Shown: piece after piece, positions 17,803 to 26,203 of the stretch | Numbering within the stretch: position 1 is the first letter of the stretch | Layout of the letters: every line of letters begins with the position of its first letter | Origin: Pseudomonas putida | Lineage (GTDB): Bacteria; Pseudomonadota; Gammaproteobacteria; Pseudomonadales; Pseudomonadaceae | DNA length: 64,000 nt | Reading direction: 5' to 3' | Assembly: GCF_003228315.1 (NCBI RefSeq) | Contig: NZ_CP029693.1 | Location: 5,552,501-5,616,500 of the forward strand | Program-made: the position numbers and the translations under genes | Notes under the pieces: model-generated | The model's database searches: none | Told to the model about the DNA's origin: nothing | What the model saw: only the letters and a program-made list of their open reading frames with translations

Positions 17803-17832
17803 TAAAAAAACGGCCCGAGAGGGCCGTTTTTC
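17803..17832 (-). terminator. Intrinsic terminator of the livHMGF operon
   Basis: The hairpin AAACGGCCC-GAGA-GGGCCGTTT has A and T runs on both sides, 14 bases past the livF stop. It could also act on the plus strand. Confidence 0.9.
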
Positions 17833-17846
17833 ATTACCGCAATGGC

Positions 17847-18548
17847 TTAACCCCCGAGGTACGCTTCGCGCACTTTCGGGTCGGTCAGCAGGGATTCACC
17901 AGTACCTTGCATCACCACCCGACCGTTTTCCAGCACGTAGGCGCGGTCGGCGATTTTCAGCGCCTGGTTGGCGTTCTGCTCCACCAGGAACACCGTCACA
18001 CCGTCCTTGCGCAGTTGTTCGATGATGTCGAAGATCTGCTGGATGATGATCGGTGCCAGGCCCAGCGAAGGCTCGTCGAGCAGCAGCAGCTTGGGCTTGC
18101 TCATCAGCGCACGACCGATGGCGAGCATTTGCTGTTCGCCGCCGGACATGGTGCCGCCGCGCTGGTTGAAGCGCTCTTTCAGGCGTGGGAAAAGTCCGAG
18201 GACCTTGTCCATCTGTTCCTGATAGTCGCCCTTGGCGGTGAAGAAACCACCCATGGAGAGGTTTTCTTCCACGGTCAGGCGGGAAAACACCCGACGACCT
18301 TCCGGAACGACCGCGATGCTCTTGCGCATGATCTGCGAAGAGTCCTGGCCGACCAGTTCCTCACCCATGTAGCGAATGCTGCCGCTGTGGGCCCGCGGCG
18401 AACCGCAGAGGGTCATCAGTAGCGTGGACTTGCCGGCACCGTTGGCGCCGATCAGGGTCACGATTTCGCCCTGGCGGACCTCGACGTTGACGCTGTGCAG
18501 CGCCTGGATCTTGCCATAGAAGGTGGAAACGTTTTCGAACTGCAGCAT
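17847..18548 (-). CDS. livF: Branched-chain amino acid ABC transporter ATP-binding protein LivF (BraG)
   Basis: This is one of the two ATPases of the high-affinity Leu/Ile/Val uptake system at the inner membrane. In its 233 residues, Walker A is GANGAGKST (about 33-41), the signature is MSGGEQQMLAIGRAL, and Walker B is LLLLDEPSLGL. The start lies directly next to the livG stop, so it is translated as the last cistron of livHMGF. It corresponds to P. aeruginosa braG (PA1070, from memory). Confidence 0.95.
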   Translation of the reverse strand: MLQFENVSTFYGKIQALHSVNVEVRQGEIVTLIGANGAGKSTLLMTLCGSPRAHSGSIRYMGEELVGQDSSQIMRKSIAVVPEGRRVFSRLTVEENLSMGGFFTAKGDYQEQMDKVLGLFPRLKERFNQRGGTMSGGEQQMLAIGRALMSKPKLLLLDEPSLGLAPIIIQQIFDIIEQLRKDGVTVFLVEQNANQALKIADRAYVLENGRVVMQGTGESLLTDPKVREAYLGG

Positions 18549-19316
18549 TTACGCTTCCCCCAGGTAGGCTTTGATCACTTCAGGATTGTCGCGGATCTGT
18601 TCCGGCGTACCGTCGGCCAGAGGCGTGCCCTGGTTGATTACGACGATGTGGTCGGAAATGCTCATGACCAGCTTCATGTCGTGTTCGATAAGCAGCACGG
18701 TGACGTTGTGCTCCTCACGCAACACGCTGATCAGCGCCTTCAGGTCCTCGGTTTCCTTGGGGTTCAGACCGGCAGCCGGTTCGTCGAGCATGAGGATCCG
18801 CGGGCGGGTCATCATGCAGCGGGCGATTTCCAGGCGACGTTGCTGGCCGTAGGCCAGGGTGCCGGCCGGGCGGTTGGCGAAATCGCGCAGGTTGACCTTG
18901 TCCAGCCAGTACTCGGCGTATTCCATGGCCTCGCGCTCGCTCTTGCGGAACGACGGGGTCTTGAACAGGCCGGACAGGAAGTTGGTGTTCAGGTGACGAT
19001 GCTGGGCGATCAAGAGGTTCTCGACCGCGGTCATGTCCTTGAACAGCCGCACGTTCTGGAAGGTACGCACCACGCCTTTGAGGGCGATCTTGTGGCCGGG
19101 CAGGCCTTCGATCGACTCGCCGTCCAGCTTGATGCTGCCGCCACTCGGCTTGTAAAAGCCGGTCAGGCAGTTGAACACGGTGGTCTTGCCGGCGCCGTTG
19201 GGGCCGATCAAGGCAACCACTTGTTTTTCCTTCACGCTCAAGGCAACGCCGTTGACCGCCAGCAGGCCGCCGAAGCGCATGCTCAGATTTTCTACTTTAA
19301 GGATCTCGCGACTCAT
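18549..19316 (-). CDS. livG: Branched-chain amino acid ABC transporter ATP-binding protein LivG (BraF)
   Basis: The second ATPase of the LIV transporter has 255 residues. Walker A is GPNGAGKTT (about 37-45) and the signature region is LAYGQQRRLEIARCM, with the LAYG variant typical of LivG. Walker B is ILMLDEPAAGL, followed by the family-typical NPKETEDL. It overlaps the livM stop by four bases (ATGA), indicating translational coupling. Confidence 0.95.
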   Translation of the reverse strand: MSREILKVENLSMRFGGLLAVNGVALSVKEKQVVALIGPNGAGKTTVFNCLTGFYKPSGGSIKLDGESIEGLPGHKIALKGVVRTFQNVRLFKDMTAVENLLIAQHRHLNTNFLSGLFKTPSFRKSEREAMEYAEYWLDKVNLRDFANRPAGTLAYGQQRRLEIARCMMTRPRILMLDEPAAGLNPKETEDLKALISVLREEHNVTVLLIEHDMKLVMSISDHIVVINQGTPLADGTPEQIRDNPEVIKAYLGEA

Positions 19317-20569
19317 TTGCGCAGCTCCATGTGAGGACGTTGCATGGGCAGCAGACCCTGAGGGCGCCAGATCATCATCAGTACCATCAAGGCACCGAAC
19401 ATCAACATGCGGTACTCACTGAACTCACGCATCATTTCCGGCAGCAGGATCATCACCACCGCAGCCAGGATCACACCCAGCTGCGAGCCCATGCCACCCA
19501 GCACAACGATGGCGAGAATGATCGCCGACTCGATGAAGGTGAAGGACTCCGGGGTGATCAGGCCTTGACGAGCGGCGAAGAAGCTACCGGCGAAACCGGC
19601 GAAGCTGGCGCCCAGGGTAAAGGCCGACAACTTGATCACGGTCGGGTTGAGACCCAGTGCACGGCAGGCGATTTCGTCTTCGCGCAATGCTTCCCACGCG
19701 CGCCCCAGGGGCATGCGCAGCAGGCGATTTATGACGAACAGTGCAAGCAGTGCCAGGAGCAACGCCACCAGATACAGGAAGATCACCTTGTTGATCGAGT
19801 TGTATTCCAGGCCGAAATACTCGTGGAAGGTCTGCATCCCTTCGGCGGCCTTGCGTTCGAAGGTCAGGCCGAAGAACGTCGGCTTCTCGATGTTGCTGAT
19901 GCCGTTCGGACCGCCAGTCAGGCCGGTCAGGTTACGCAGGAACAGACGGATGATTTCACCGAAGCCCAGGGTCACGATCGCCAGGTAGTCGCCGCGCAGA
20001 CGCAGCACCGGGAAGCCCAGCAGGAAGCCGAAAGTGGCCGCCATCAGGCCGGCAATCGGCAGGCAGATCCAGAAGCTCAGGCCGTAGTAGTGCGACAGCA
20101 GCGCGTAGCTGTAGGCGCCGACGGCGTAGAAACCAACGTAACCCAGGTCGAGCAGACCGGCCAGGCCGACCACGATGTTCAGGCCGAGGCCGAGCATCAC
20201 GTAGATCAGCACCAGTGTCGCGATGTCCACCGCGCCACGGGAGCCGAAGAACGGCCAGACCAGGGCACCGGCGATCAGGGCGATGATCAACCAGCGCTGA
20301 GTGGTCGGCAGAGTCAGGAAGTTACTGGCCTTGGCCGGAATCAGCGGCATGCGCGGCGAAGAGCGCCAGGCCGAGCTGATTTGCTGGTCGAACAGGACAC
20401 GCAGGAACATCAGCACCGAACACACCGCGATGGTGATCAGGGTGGCGGTGCTGGTGCCGTGCACTTCCAGGTTGATGCCGACGATGGTCAGCTTCAGACC
20501 CAATACCGGATAGGCCACGGCCCATACCAGCAAGGCGCTGAAAAACGCCTGTTTAAGATTCCTAGTCAT
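19313..20569 (-). CDS. livM: Branched-chain amino acid ABC transporter permease LivM (BraE)
   Basis: This inner-membrane permease has 418 residues. The N-terminal extension (about 110 residues, two or three helices) is typical of gammaproteobacterial LivM. The family core contains LGLNIVVGLAGLLDLGYVGF and the cytoplasmic EAA-like loop GRAWEALREDEIACRALGLN. It pairs with LivH to form the channel. ATGA overlaps join it to both livH and livG. Confidence 0.95.
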   Translation of the reverse strand: MTRNLKQAFFSALLVWAVAYPVLGLKLTIVGINLEVHGTSTATLITIAVCSVLMFLRVLFDQQISSAWRSSPRMPLIPAKASNFLTLPTTQRWLIIALIAGALVWPFFGSRGAVDIATLVLIYVMLGLGLNIVVGLAGLLDLGYVGFYAVGAYSYALLSHYYGLSFWICLPIAGLMAATFGFLLGFPVLRLRGDYLAIVTLGFGEIIRLFLRNLTGLTGGPNGISNIEKPTFFGLTFERKAAEGMQTFHEYFGLEYNSINKVIFLYLVALLLALLALFVINRLLRMPLGRAWEALREDEIACRALGLNPTVIKLSAFTLGASFAGFAGSFFAARQGLITPESFTFIESAIILAIVVLGGMGSQLGVILAAVVMILLPEMMREFSEYRMLMFGALMVLMMIWRPQGLLPMQRPHMELRK

Positions 20570-21489
20570 ACTTTCTCAACCTCCGGACGGCCCAGCAGGC
20601 CGGTTGGCCGGAACAACAACACCAAAACCAGCAGGCCGAAGGCGACGACGTCCTTGTACTGGTCGCCGAAGATGTCGGCACCGAAGGCTTCCGCCACACC
20701 CAGTACCAGCCCGCCGAGCATGGCACCCGGGATGCTGCCGATCCCGCCCAGTACCGCTGCGGTGAAGGCCTTGAGGCCGACCAGGAAACCGGCGTTGGGG
20801 TTGATCACGCCGTATTGCATGCTCAGCAGCACGGCCGCGATGGCCGCTAGCGCGGCACCGATGACGAAGGTCAGGGCGATGATGTTGTTGGTGTTGATAC
20901 CCAGCAGGTTGGCCATCTTGATGTCTTCGGCACAGGCGCGGCAGGCGCGGCCCAGGCGAGAGCGGGAGATGAACAGGGTCAGGCCGAGCATGGCGACCAG
21001 GGTCACCACGAACACCACGATTTGCATGTAGGAAATCAGCACTTCATGTGCGCCACCTGGGCCGAAGGCAATGTTGCCCGGAATCAGGTTGGGGATGGAT
21101 TTGTCCTTGGAGTCTTGCGCCAGCAGAACGGTGTTCTGCAGGAAGATCGACATGCCGATGGCGGAAATCAGCGGAATCAGACGGTTGCTGCCGCGCAGGG
21201 GGCGGTAGGCGATCCGTTCGATGCTGTAGCCGTAGGCACTGGTGACGACGATGGTCGCCAGGAAAGCGGCGGTCATCAACAGTGGAACACTGTCGAGTCC
21301 CAGCATGGCCAGCCCGGCAATGGCGATGAACGCCACGTAGGAGCCGATCATGTACACCTCGCCGTGGGCGAAGTTGATCATTCCAATGATGCCGTAAACC
21401 ATCGTATAGCCGATGGCGATCAGGGCATACGTGCTGCCAATGGTCATGCCATTAACCAGCTGTTGGAAGAAGTGATAGATGTCAGGCAT
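20566..21489 (-). CDS. livH: Branched-chain amino acid ABC transporter permease LivH (BraD)
   Basis: The partner permease of LivM has 307 residues and about eight helices. Family motifs include GSTYALIAIGYTMVYGIIGM near the N terminus and the ATPase-contact loop GRACRACAEDIKMANLLGIN. It is the first gene after the braC terminator, 233 bases downstream of braC, so its expression probably depends on read-through or on a weak internal promoter. Confidence 0.95.
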   Translation of the reverse strand: MPDIYHFFQQLVNGMTIGSTYALIAIGYTMVYGIIGMINFAHGEVYMIGSYVAFIAIAGLAMLGLDSVPLLMTAAFLATIVVTSAYGYSIERIAYRPLRGSNRLIPLISAIGMSIFLQNTVLLAQDSKDKSIPNLIPGNIAFGPGGAHEVLISYMQIVVFVVTLVAMLGLTLFISRSRLGRACRACAEDIKMANLLGINTNNIIALTFVIGAALAAIAAVLLSMQYGVINPNAGFLVGLKAFTAAVLGGIGSIPGAMLGGLVLGVAEAFGADIFGDQYKDVVAFGLLVLVLLFRPTGLLGRPEVEKV

Positions 21490-21673
21490 TACAGCGCTCC
21501 TAAAAACCTGATACGCATTTCACTGGTGGAGTCATTTTCCCGCCCGAGCCCCGTGGATCTGCATCCACTTCGAATTCGGGGTTTGCCAGCGAACCGCTGA
21601 TGACGGTTTTGAGATTTTCAGGTGGGGAGACTAGCGGATCACGCCAGCGCGGCCCAAATACGTTCGTAAAACA

Positions 21674-21699
21674 AAGCCCACGGCACGCCGTGGGCTTTA
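21674..21699 (-). terminator. Terminator/attenuator between braC and livH
   Basis: An 11-bp stem (AAGCCCACGGC with its complement) is followed on the minus strand by TTTGTTTTA. It lies 24 bases beyond the braC stop and upstream of livH, so it should lower livHMGF expression relative to the binding protein. Confidence 0.88.
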
Positions 21700-21722
21700 T
21701 TGGCAGTCAGTCAGGCAGGGCC

Positions 21723-22850
21723 TTACTGAGGCGAAGCTTCAGTTTTTGGTTTGCCGAAGTGCCACTCGTAAACCACGAATTTGAAGTCTTTCAGGTCGCC
21801 CTTGTCGTCGAAGCTCAGGTCGCCGGTTGGAGTCTTGAAGGTGCCTTTGTGGATTTCTGCAGCCACTTTGGCGGTGTCTTCGGACTTGGCAGCCTTGATG
21901 CTTTCGGCGATCACTTCCACAGCCGAGTAGGCCGGGAACACGAACGGACCGCTCGGGTCTTCTTTCTTGGCCTGGAATGCTTCTACCAGAGCCTTGTTCG
22001 CAGGGTCTGCGTCGAAGGACTTCGGCAGGGTTACCAGCAGGCCTTCGGAAGCGTCCTTGGCGATCTGCGAGATGGAGTCGTTACCCACGCCTTCCGGACC
22101 CATGAACTTGGCTTTCAGGCCTTTTTCCTGGGATTGACGCAGGATCAGACCCAGCTCCGGGTGGTAGCCGCCGTAGTAGACGAAGTCGACGTTGGCTTGC
22201 TTGAGCTTGGCGATGATCGAGGAGAAGTCCTTGTCGCCGGCGTTGACGCCTTCGAACACGGCAACCTTGACGCCTTTGCCTTCCAGGGTTTTCTTCACGG
22301 CGGTGGCGATGCCTTCACCGTATTGCTGTTTGTCGTGCAGAACGGCAACGATTTTCGGTTTTACGTGATCGGCAATGTAGTTACCGGCGGCAGGGCCCTG
22401 GGCGCTGTCCAGACCGATGGTACGGAAGACCATTTTGTAACCACGGGCGGTGATGTCCGGGCTGGTGGCAGCCGGGGTGATCATGATCACGCCTTCGTCT
22501 TCGTAGATGTCCGAAGCCGGTTGGGTGGAGCTGGAGCACAGGTGGCCGACCACGAACTTGACGCCGTCGTTGACGACCTTGTTCGCTACCGCTACCGCTT
22601 GTTTTGGATCGCAGGCGTCGTCGTATTCAACGGCTTCGAGTTTCTTGCCGTCTACACCGCCTTTGGCGTTGATTTGTTCGATGGCCATTTTGGCGCCACT
22701 GAACTGCATGTCGCCGTATTGGGCTACAGGACCGGTTTTAGGGCCGGCGATGCCGATCTTGATGGTGTCAGCTGCGAACGAATGGCTGGCAACCCCGGCC
22801 AGAACCATAGCGGCAAACAGTTTGGAAATCTGCTTAGTAGCCTTAGTCAT
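21723..22850 (-). CDS. braC: Branched-chain amino acid ABC transporter substrate-binding protein (BraC/LivK)
   Basis: This periplasmic binding protein delivers Leu, Ile and Val (and in P. aeruginosa also Ala and Thr) to LivHMGF. It has 375 residues with a signal peptide (about 1-26, cleaved after SFA). The mature N terminus ADTIKIGIAGPKTGPVAQYG and the two ligand-site blocks VVGHLCSSSTQPASDIY and ITPAATSPDIT are typical of the family; the pair of Cys residues (DACDP and HLCSS) can form the conserved disulfide. It leads the operon and is separated from livH by a terminator. Confidence 0.95.
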   Translation of the reverse strand: MTKATKQISKLFAAMVLAGVASHSFAADTIKIGIAGPKTGPVAQYGDMQFSGAKMAIEQINAKGGVDGKKLEAVEYDDACDPKQAVAVANKVVNDGVKFVVGHLCSSSTQPASDIYEDEGVIMITPAATSPDITARGYKMVFRTIGLDSAQGPAAGNYIADHVKPKIVAVLHDKQQYGEGIATAVKKTLEGKGVKVAVFEGVNAGDKDFSSIIAKLKQANVDFVYYGGYHPELGLILRQSQEKGLKAKFMGPEGVGNDSISQIAKDASEGLLVTLPKSFDADPANKALVEAFQAKKEDPSGPFVFPAYSAVEVIAESIKAAKSEDTAKVAAEIHKGTFKTPTGDLSFDDKGDLKDFKFVVYEWHFGKPKTEASPQ

Positions 22851-23198
22851 AGTGCTCCACTCTTACTGTTGTAATTTTTATAGTCCTGGCGCCGTGGGCA
22901 ACAGAACCGGGTCAGTATCGACGACATTCCCCGGAAAAGCCCCTCGGCAACTGTACCGGTACAGTGTAGAGCGCCGATCGTCAGCCTGGGAAGCTGGCGC
23001 CGGGGGGCAAAACCTGAGCGTGTCGCGTATTTGAAAGAAAAAGACAGAATTGCGGCGGGCTTTTGACGGGTTAATAGCCAGATTCCGTGCATTCCTTGGC
23101 TTTCCTGCGCTTTTCATTCGGTACTGCTAATTGCAACCGGGTTTTTCTGCCAGACCACCGACGTTATCATTGCGCCAATTTCTTTTCCGGACAGACCC
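22851..23198. other. Intergenic region between braC and the DUF2288 gene (promoters)
   Basis: This 348-base divergent region has no supported gene. It must hold the braC promoter and that of the DUF2288 gene. Its one striking feature is the 16-bp palindrome at 22951-22966, listed separately. Confidence 0.6.
22951..22966. promoter_or_regulatory. 16-bp perfect palindrome upstream of braC
   Basis: ACTGTACCGGTACAGT is a perfect dyad about 100 bases upstream of the braC start. It looks like a dimeric-regulator operator. It does not match the Pseudomonas LexA box, which has a longer AT spacer. The cognate regulator is unknown. Confidence 0.5.
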
Positions 23199-23504
23199 AT
23201 GAACGAAGAACCTAGCACCCTCTATGCCAAGCTGCTTGGTGAAACCGCATCTATTTCGTGGAAGGAACTGGAGCCGTTCTTCGCCAAGGGTGCCCTATTG
23301 TGGGTCGACCCGGCCCTGGATTTGATCGCCGCCGCAGAGGCCATGGCCACCGATGATGGCGAGAAAGTGGCCGCCTGGCTGGCCGCCGACAAGGTCGCGA
23401 AGCTGTCTGAAACGCGGGCGCTGGATCTTTTCGAACGCGATCCGGTGTTGTGGGCGGTGGTTGTTTCGCCGTGGATCATGATCCAGGAAAGAGCAAGGGA
23501 TTGA
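23199..23504 (+). CDS. DUF2288 family protein
   Basis: The 101-residue acidic, probably cytoplasmic protein carries the DUF2288 landmarks LYAKLLGETASISWKELEPF, an alternating GALLWVDPALDLIAAAEAMA block and the C-terminal PVLWAVVVSPWIMIQER. The family function is unknown. It sits next to the bra cluster, as does PA1075 in P. aeruginosa (from memory). Expression is divergent from braC. Confidence 0.85.
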   Translation: MNEEPSTLYAKLLGETASISWKELEPFFAKGALLWVDPALDLIAAAEAMATDDGEKVAAWLAADKVAKLSETRALDLFERDPVLWAVVVSPWIMIQERARD

Positions 23505-23803
23505 CTGCGCGCACCGTCATGGTGCGCATCGCTCGCGGCTAAAAGTGTGTAGCCGAGTAGCGTGATGGCACGTTGCCGTAGAGAAAGGCCACAGCCTCAC
23601 GGTGACGTAAACGTAACGGGAACAGTTGAACGGGCAGCCTGAGGGCTGCTTGATTGTTTCTGGATGTTTAACTTGTGTTGAATCCGAGATTGCCATCGCG
23701 AGCAGGCTCGCTCCCACAGTGGTCGGGTGAACACAGAATTGTGAACACCCTGGAACCCTGTAGGAGCGAGCCTGCTCGCGATCAGCGGCGACTCGGTCCC
23801 ATG
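23505..23803. other. Intergenic region with hairpins and a REPIN
   Basis: The interval holds two hairpin-forming repeats: GCGCACCGTCATGGTGCGC (23514-23532) right after the DUF2288 stop, and GCAGCCTGAGGGCTGC near 23635-23650 followed by a T-rich stretch (a weak terminator candidate). The REPIN at 23693-23782 follows. No gene is supported. Confidence 0.55.
23693..23782. repeat. REPIN (inverted REP pair, GCGAGCCTGCTCGC type)
   Basis: The arms 23693-23719 (CCATCGCGAGCAGGCTCGCT...) and 23756-23782 are inverted copies. The pair lies between the convergent DUF2288 gene and the tubulin-like gene, 22 bases from the latter's stop. Confidence 0.9.
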
Positions 23804-26005
23804 TCAGGCCGAGTAGGTCTTGCCCGTATGGTTATTCAGCGAAATAACCTTGGTCTTGCCAATGCGATGACGGTAGATCTCGCGCAGGTATTTGATCGCT
23901 TTCTTCACGCAATCCCGGGACAGGCGGATGTCGTTGATCGAGACGAACTTGTCCTTGTCGTTGATCAGCTCGCGGTATTTCTTTTCGTACATCGGCTTGA
24001 TCGCGTACCAGTTGGTATCGAGGATCTTGGCCGGGTTTTCGAACTCGTTGAGCAGATCGTCGATGCGTGCTTCATCGAATTCCTCGTTGATGATGAAGTC
24101 GAGGATCGAGTGATCCAGGGTGTCATCGAAACGGTACGGGTTACGGGCAAAGCAGCGCTTGATGAAGGCCACGATCAGGGTCAGGAAGTCATCCGACAGG
24201 CACGGGCTCTTGGCGATCAGGGTGGTCAGCGACAGGTTGGCCGAGGCACCGATCACCAGTGCATAACGCTTGAGCGTGGTGTTGGGGAACAGGCTGTTGA
24301 GGTGGGTCTTCAGCCGGTTCAGGTCCATGTAGGACAGCTTGTAGTCCTTGGGCAGGGACACGATCGACACCACCGACGAGCAGTTCTTGAAGAAGTGCAG
24401 GTCGTGCAGCGCCGCAGCGTCGTAACCCGAGTTCTTGTACTGCTCCAGCGATGCGCGGTAGCGCTTGGACTCGATCGGCAGCAGGCTGATGCCTTCGATG
24501 GCCTGGGTCACCTTGTTGAAGTGCGGCAGGTCGATGGAGCGGAAGAACAGATCGTCGATGTTCAGGCGCTGTGGTTCTTTGTCGAACACCTTGAACTTGT
24601 CGCTGGTCGGCGCCGGGGTTTCCGGGACCACGGATTCGGCGTAGGCAATCGCCACCGGGCCGGCCAGACTCATGAACAGGTCGTTGGCGTCCAGGCGAAT
24701 GGTTTCGCCGATGTCGATGCCGGCACGACGGAAATAGTTCTGGTCGTAGTCAGTCGTGACCGCCTGCGCTGTCAGAATGTTGAAGATCTGCTGCGAGATG
24801 TACTGGTTGGCGTGCTTTTCCATGGCATTGACATCAATGTTCTGGATGTTGCCGTCATCGTTCTCTTCGGCGTAACGCATGATGTCGTTGGAAATCAGCA
24901 TCATCGCGTTCCACGGGCGGATGCGACCCATGACACTGGCTTCGCTGCTGTCTTCGTTGGCGAAGTTGTAGGAGAAGTCCCACTCTTCCGACAGGTATTT
25001 GCACAGCAGGCGACCGGCGTTGATGTGCAGTGCTTCGGACATTTCGCTGCGATGATCGGAAATGTTCGGCAGCACGCAGATGCCGCTGGTGAAGATCGGT
25101 TCGAAGACGAAGGAGTGGCCGCTTTTGCTGTCGTGCTCGTCCATCGGCTTGGTGTCGAACGTCTTGTTCATGTACGAGTGCTGCTGGGCCAGGCCGAACT
25201 CCGAAGCCATGCCCGAACCGGTACCGCCACCGGCACTGAAGATCGAGAAGTACAGGCGCGACTGGTTGGCCTTGATGCCGCAGCTGTCGATCAGGTACGA
25301 GTGAATCATCTTCCAGTCGGGGCTGGAGAAACGCTGGGTGTCCTTGTTCAGGATGATCTTGGCCAGGTATTGGCCGAGGATCGGCGCGTTACCGGCACCA
25401 CCGGCGTGGACTTCCGACAAGTCCATGATTTTCATTTTGCTGTAGTCGCGCAGGAAACCGCTCTTTTCGCCCTTGCGCGAGAAGCGGATGCGACCGGCGA
25501 TGTCTTTGTCCAGGTCGCCAAGCATGACCAGCGGCTCGACCAGGAACACAGGTTTGGTGGCCTTGTTCGGCATCAGTCGCAGGTTGTTGCGGATCCACTG
25601 CGCGGGGCTGTAGCCCTTTTCGGCAAAGCGTTTGTCCGGCGACAGGCGGTCTTCGTTGTTGAACTCGTTGAGGTAGAACTTGCGCGCGTTGTACACCAGC
25701 TCCGCGACATCCAGCGCGATATTCGAACCGCAGCGGCCCAGGCCGATCAGGCACACCGACGGGAATTCCTGGTCGTTGTGCTGCTCGTTGTCGCCTTCCA
25801 GGTGCGGCGGGCGCGGGAACACCATGTCGCGCAGGCCGTCGAGGTTGTCGAGGATGCGATCGGTGTTGGTCTCGGTGAAATAGAGATATTGCTGGGTGGC
25901 CAACGGGCGGGAGGGGAGCAATGGCTTCGGCGAGACAGGAGTGTTTGCCGCGGGGCTCAAGGTCAGGTCGGAAACCGCAGTGGCCGGATTATTTTTGGAA
26001 GTCAT
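23804..26005 (-). CDS. Tubulin/FtsZ-superfamily GTPase-like protein (Tubulin_2-like)
   Basis: The 733-residue protein has no signal peptide or membrane helix and should be cytoplasmic. Visible tubulin/FtsZ hallmarks come in the right order: a glycine-rich first loop LIGLGRCGSN (86-95), a T3-like AGGAGNAP (201-208), the signature loop FSAGGGTGSG (256-265, T4), an AMMLISND segment (367-374) and a T7-like TIRLDANDLFMSLAG (435-449), whose D439 and D442 have the D-x-x-D spacing of the catalytic aspartates in FtsZ. The N-terminal 75 residues are Pro/Ser/Thr-rich and look disordered. The C-terminal 290 residues match nothing I recognise. It is roughly twice the size of FtsZ and fits the FtsZ-like/Tubulin_2 families proposed to act in membrane remodelling. 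It is monocistronic, flanked by a REPIN and a divergent dehydrogenase gene. Confidence 0.75.
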   Translation of the reverse strand: MTSKNNPATAVSDLTLSPAANTPVSPKPLLPSRPLATQQYLYFTETNTDRILDNLDGLRDMVFPRPPHLEGDNEQHNDQEFPSVCLIGLGRCGSNIALDVAELVYNARKFYLNEFNNEDRLSPDKRFAEKGYSPAQWIRNNLRLMPNKATKPVFLVEPLVMLGDLDKDIAGRIRFSRKGEKSGFLRDYSKMKIMDLSEVHAGGAGNAPILGQYLAKIILNKDTQRFSSPDWKMIHSYLIDSCGIKANQSRLYFSIFSAGGGTGSGMASEFGLAQQHSYMNKTFDTKPMDEHDSKSGHSFVFEPIFTSGICVLPNISDHRSEMSEALHINAGRLLCKYLSEEWDFSYNFANEDSSEASVMGRIRPWNAMMLISNDIMRYAEENDDGNIQNIDVNAMEKHANQYISQQIFNILTAQAVTTDYDQNYFRRAGIDIGETIRLDANDLFMSLAGPVAIAYAESVVPETPAPTSDKFKVFDKEPQRLNIDDLFFRSIDLPHFNKVTQAIEGISLLPIESKRYRASLEQYKNSGYDAAALHDLHFFKNCSSVVSIVSLPKDYKLSYMDLNRLKTHLNSLFPNTTLKRYALVIGASANLSLTTLIAKSPCLSDDFLTLIVAFIKRCFARNPYRFDDTLDHSILDFIINEEFDEARIDDLLNEFENPAKILDTNWYAIKPMYEKKYRELINDKDKFVSINDIRLSRDCVKKAIKYLREIYRHRIGKTKVISLNNHTGKTYSA

Positions 26006-26203
26006 TGTTCGCCATCTACCTGGGCTGTTTTGGTCGAACGACAGGTTGTCGTCGTACCGTCACGGAATGAGAACTCGCGTCTTTTATCAGCGCGTATTGG
26101 GTCCGAGCGTCAGGGGCACAGCCTGGGCATCGCTCGGGGAAATCCTTTTCTAGTCATGTTGAATCGGCCAGTATTCGGCGATCTTTAATCAAAAAGAGGC
26201 GAA

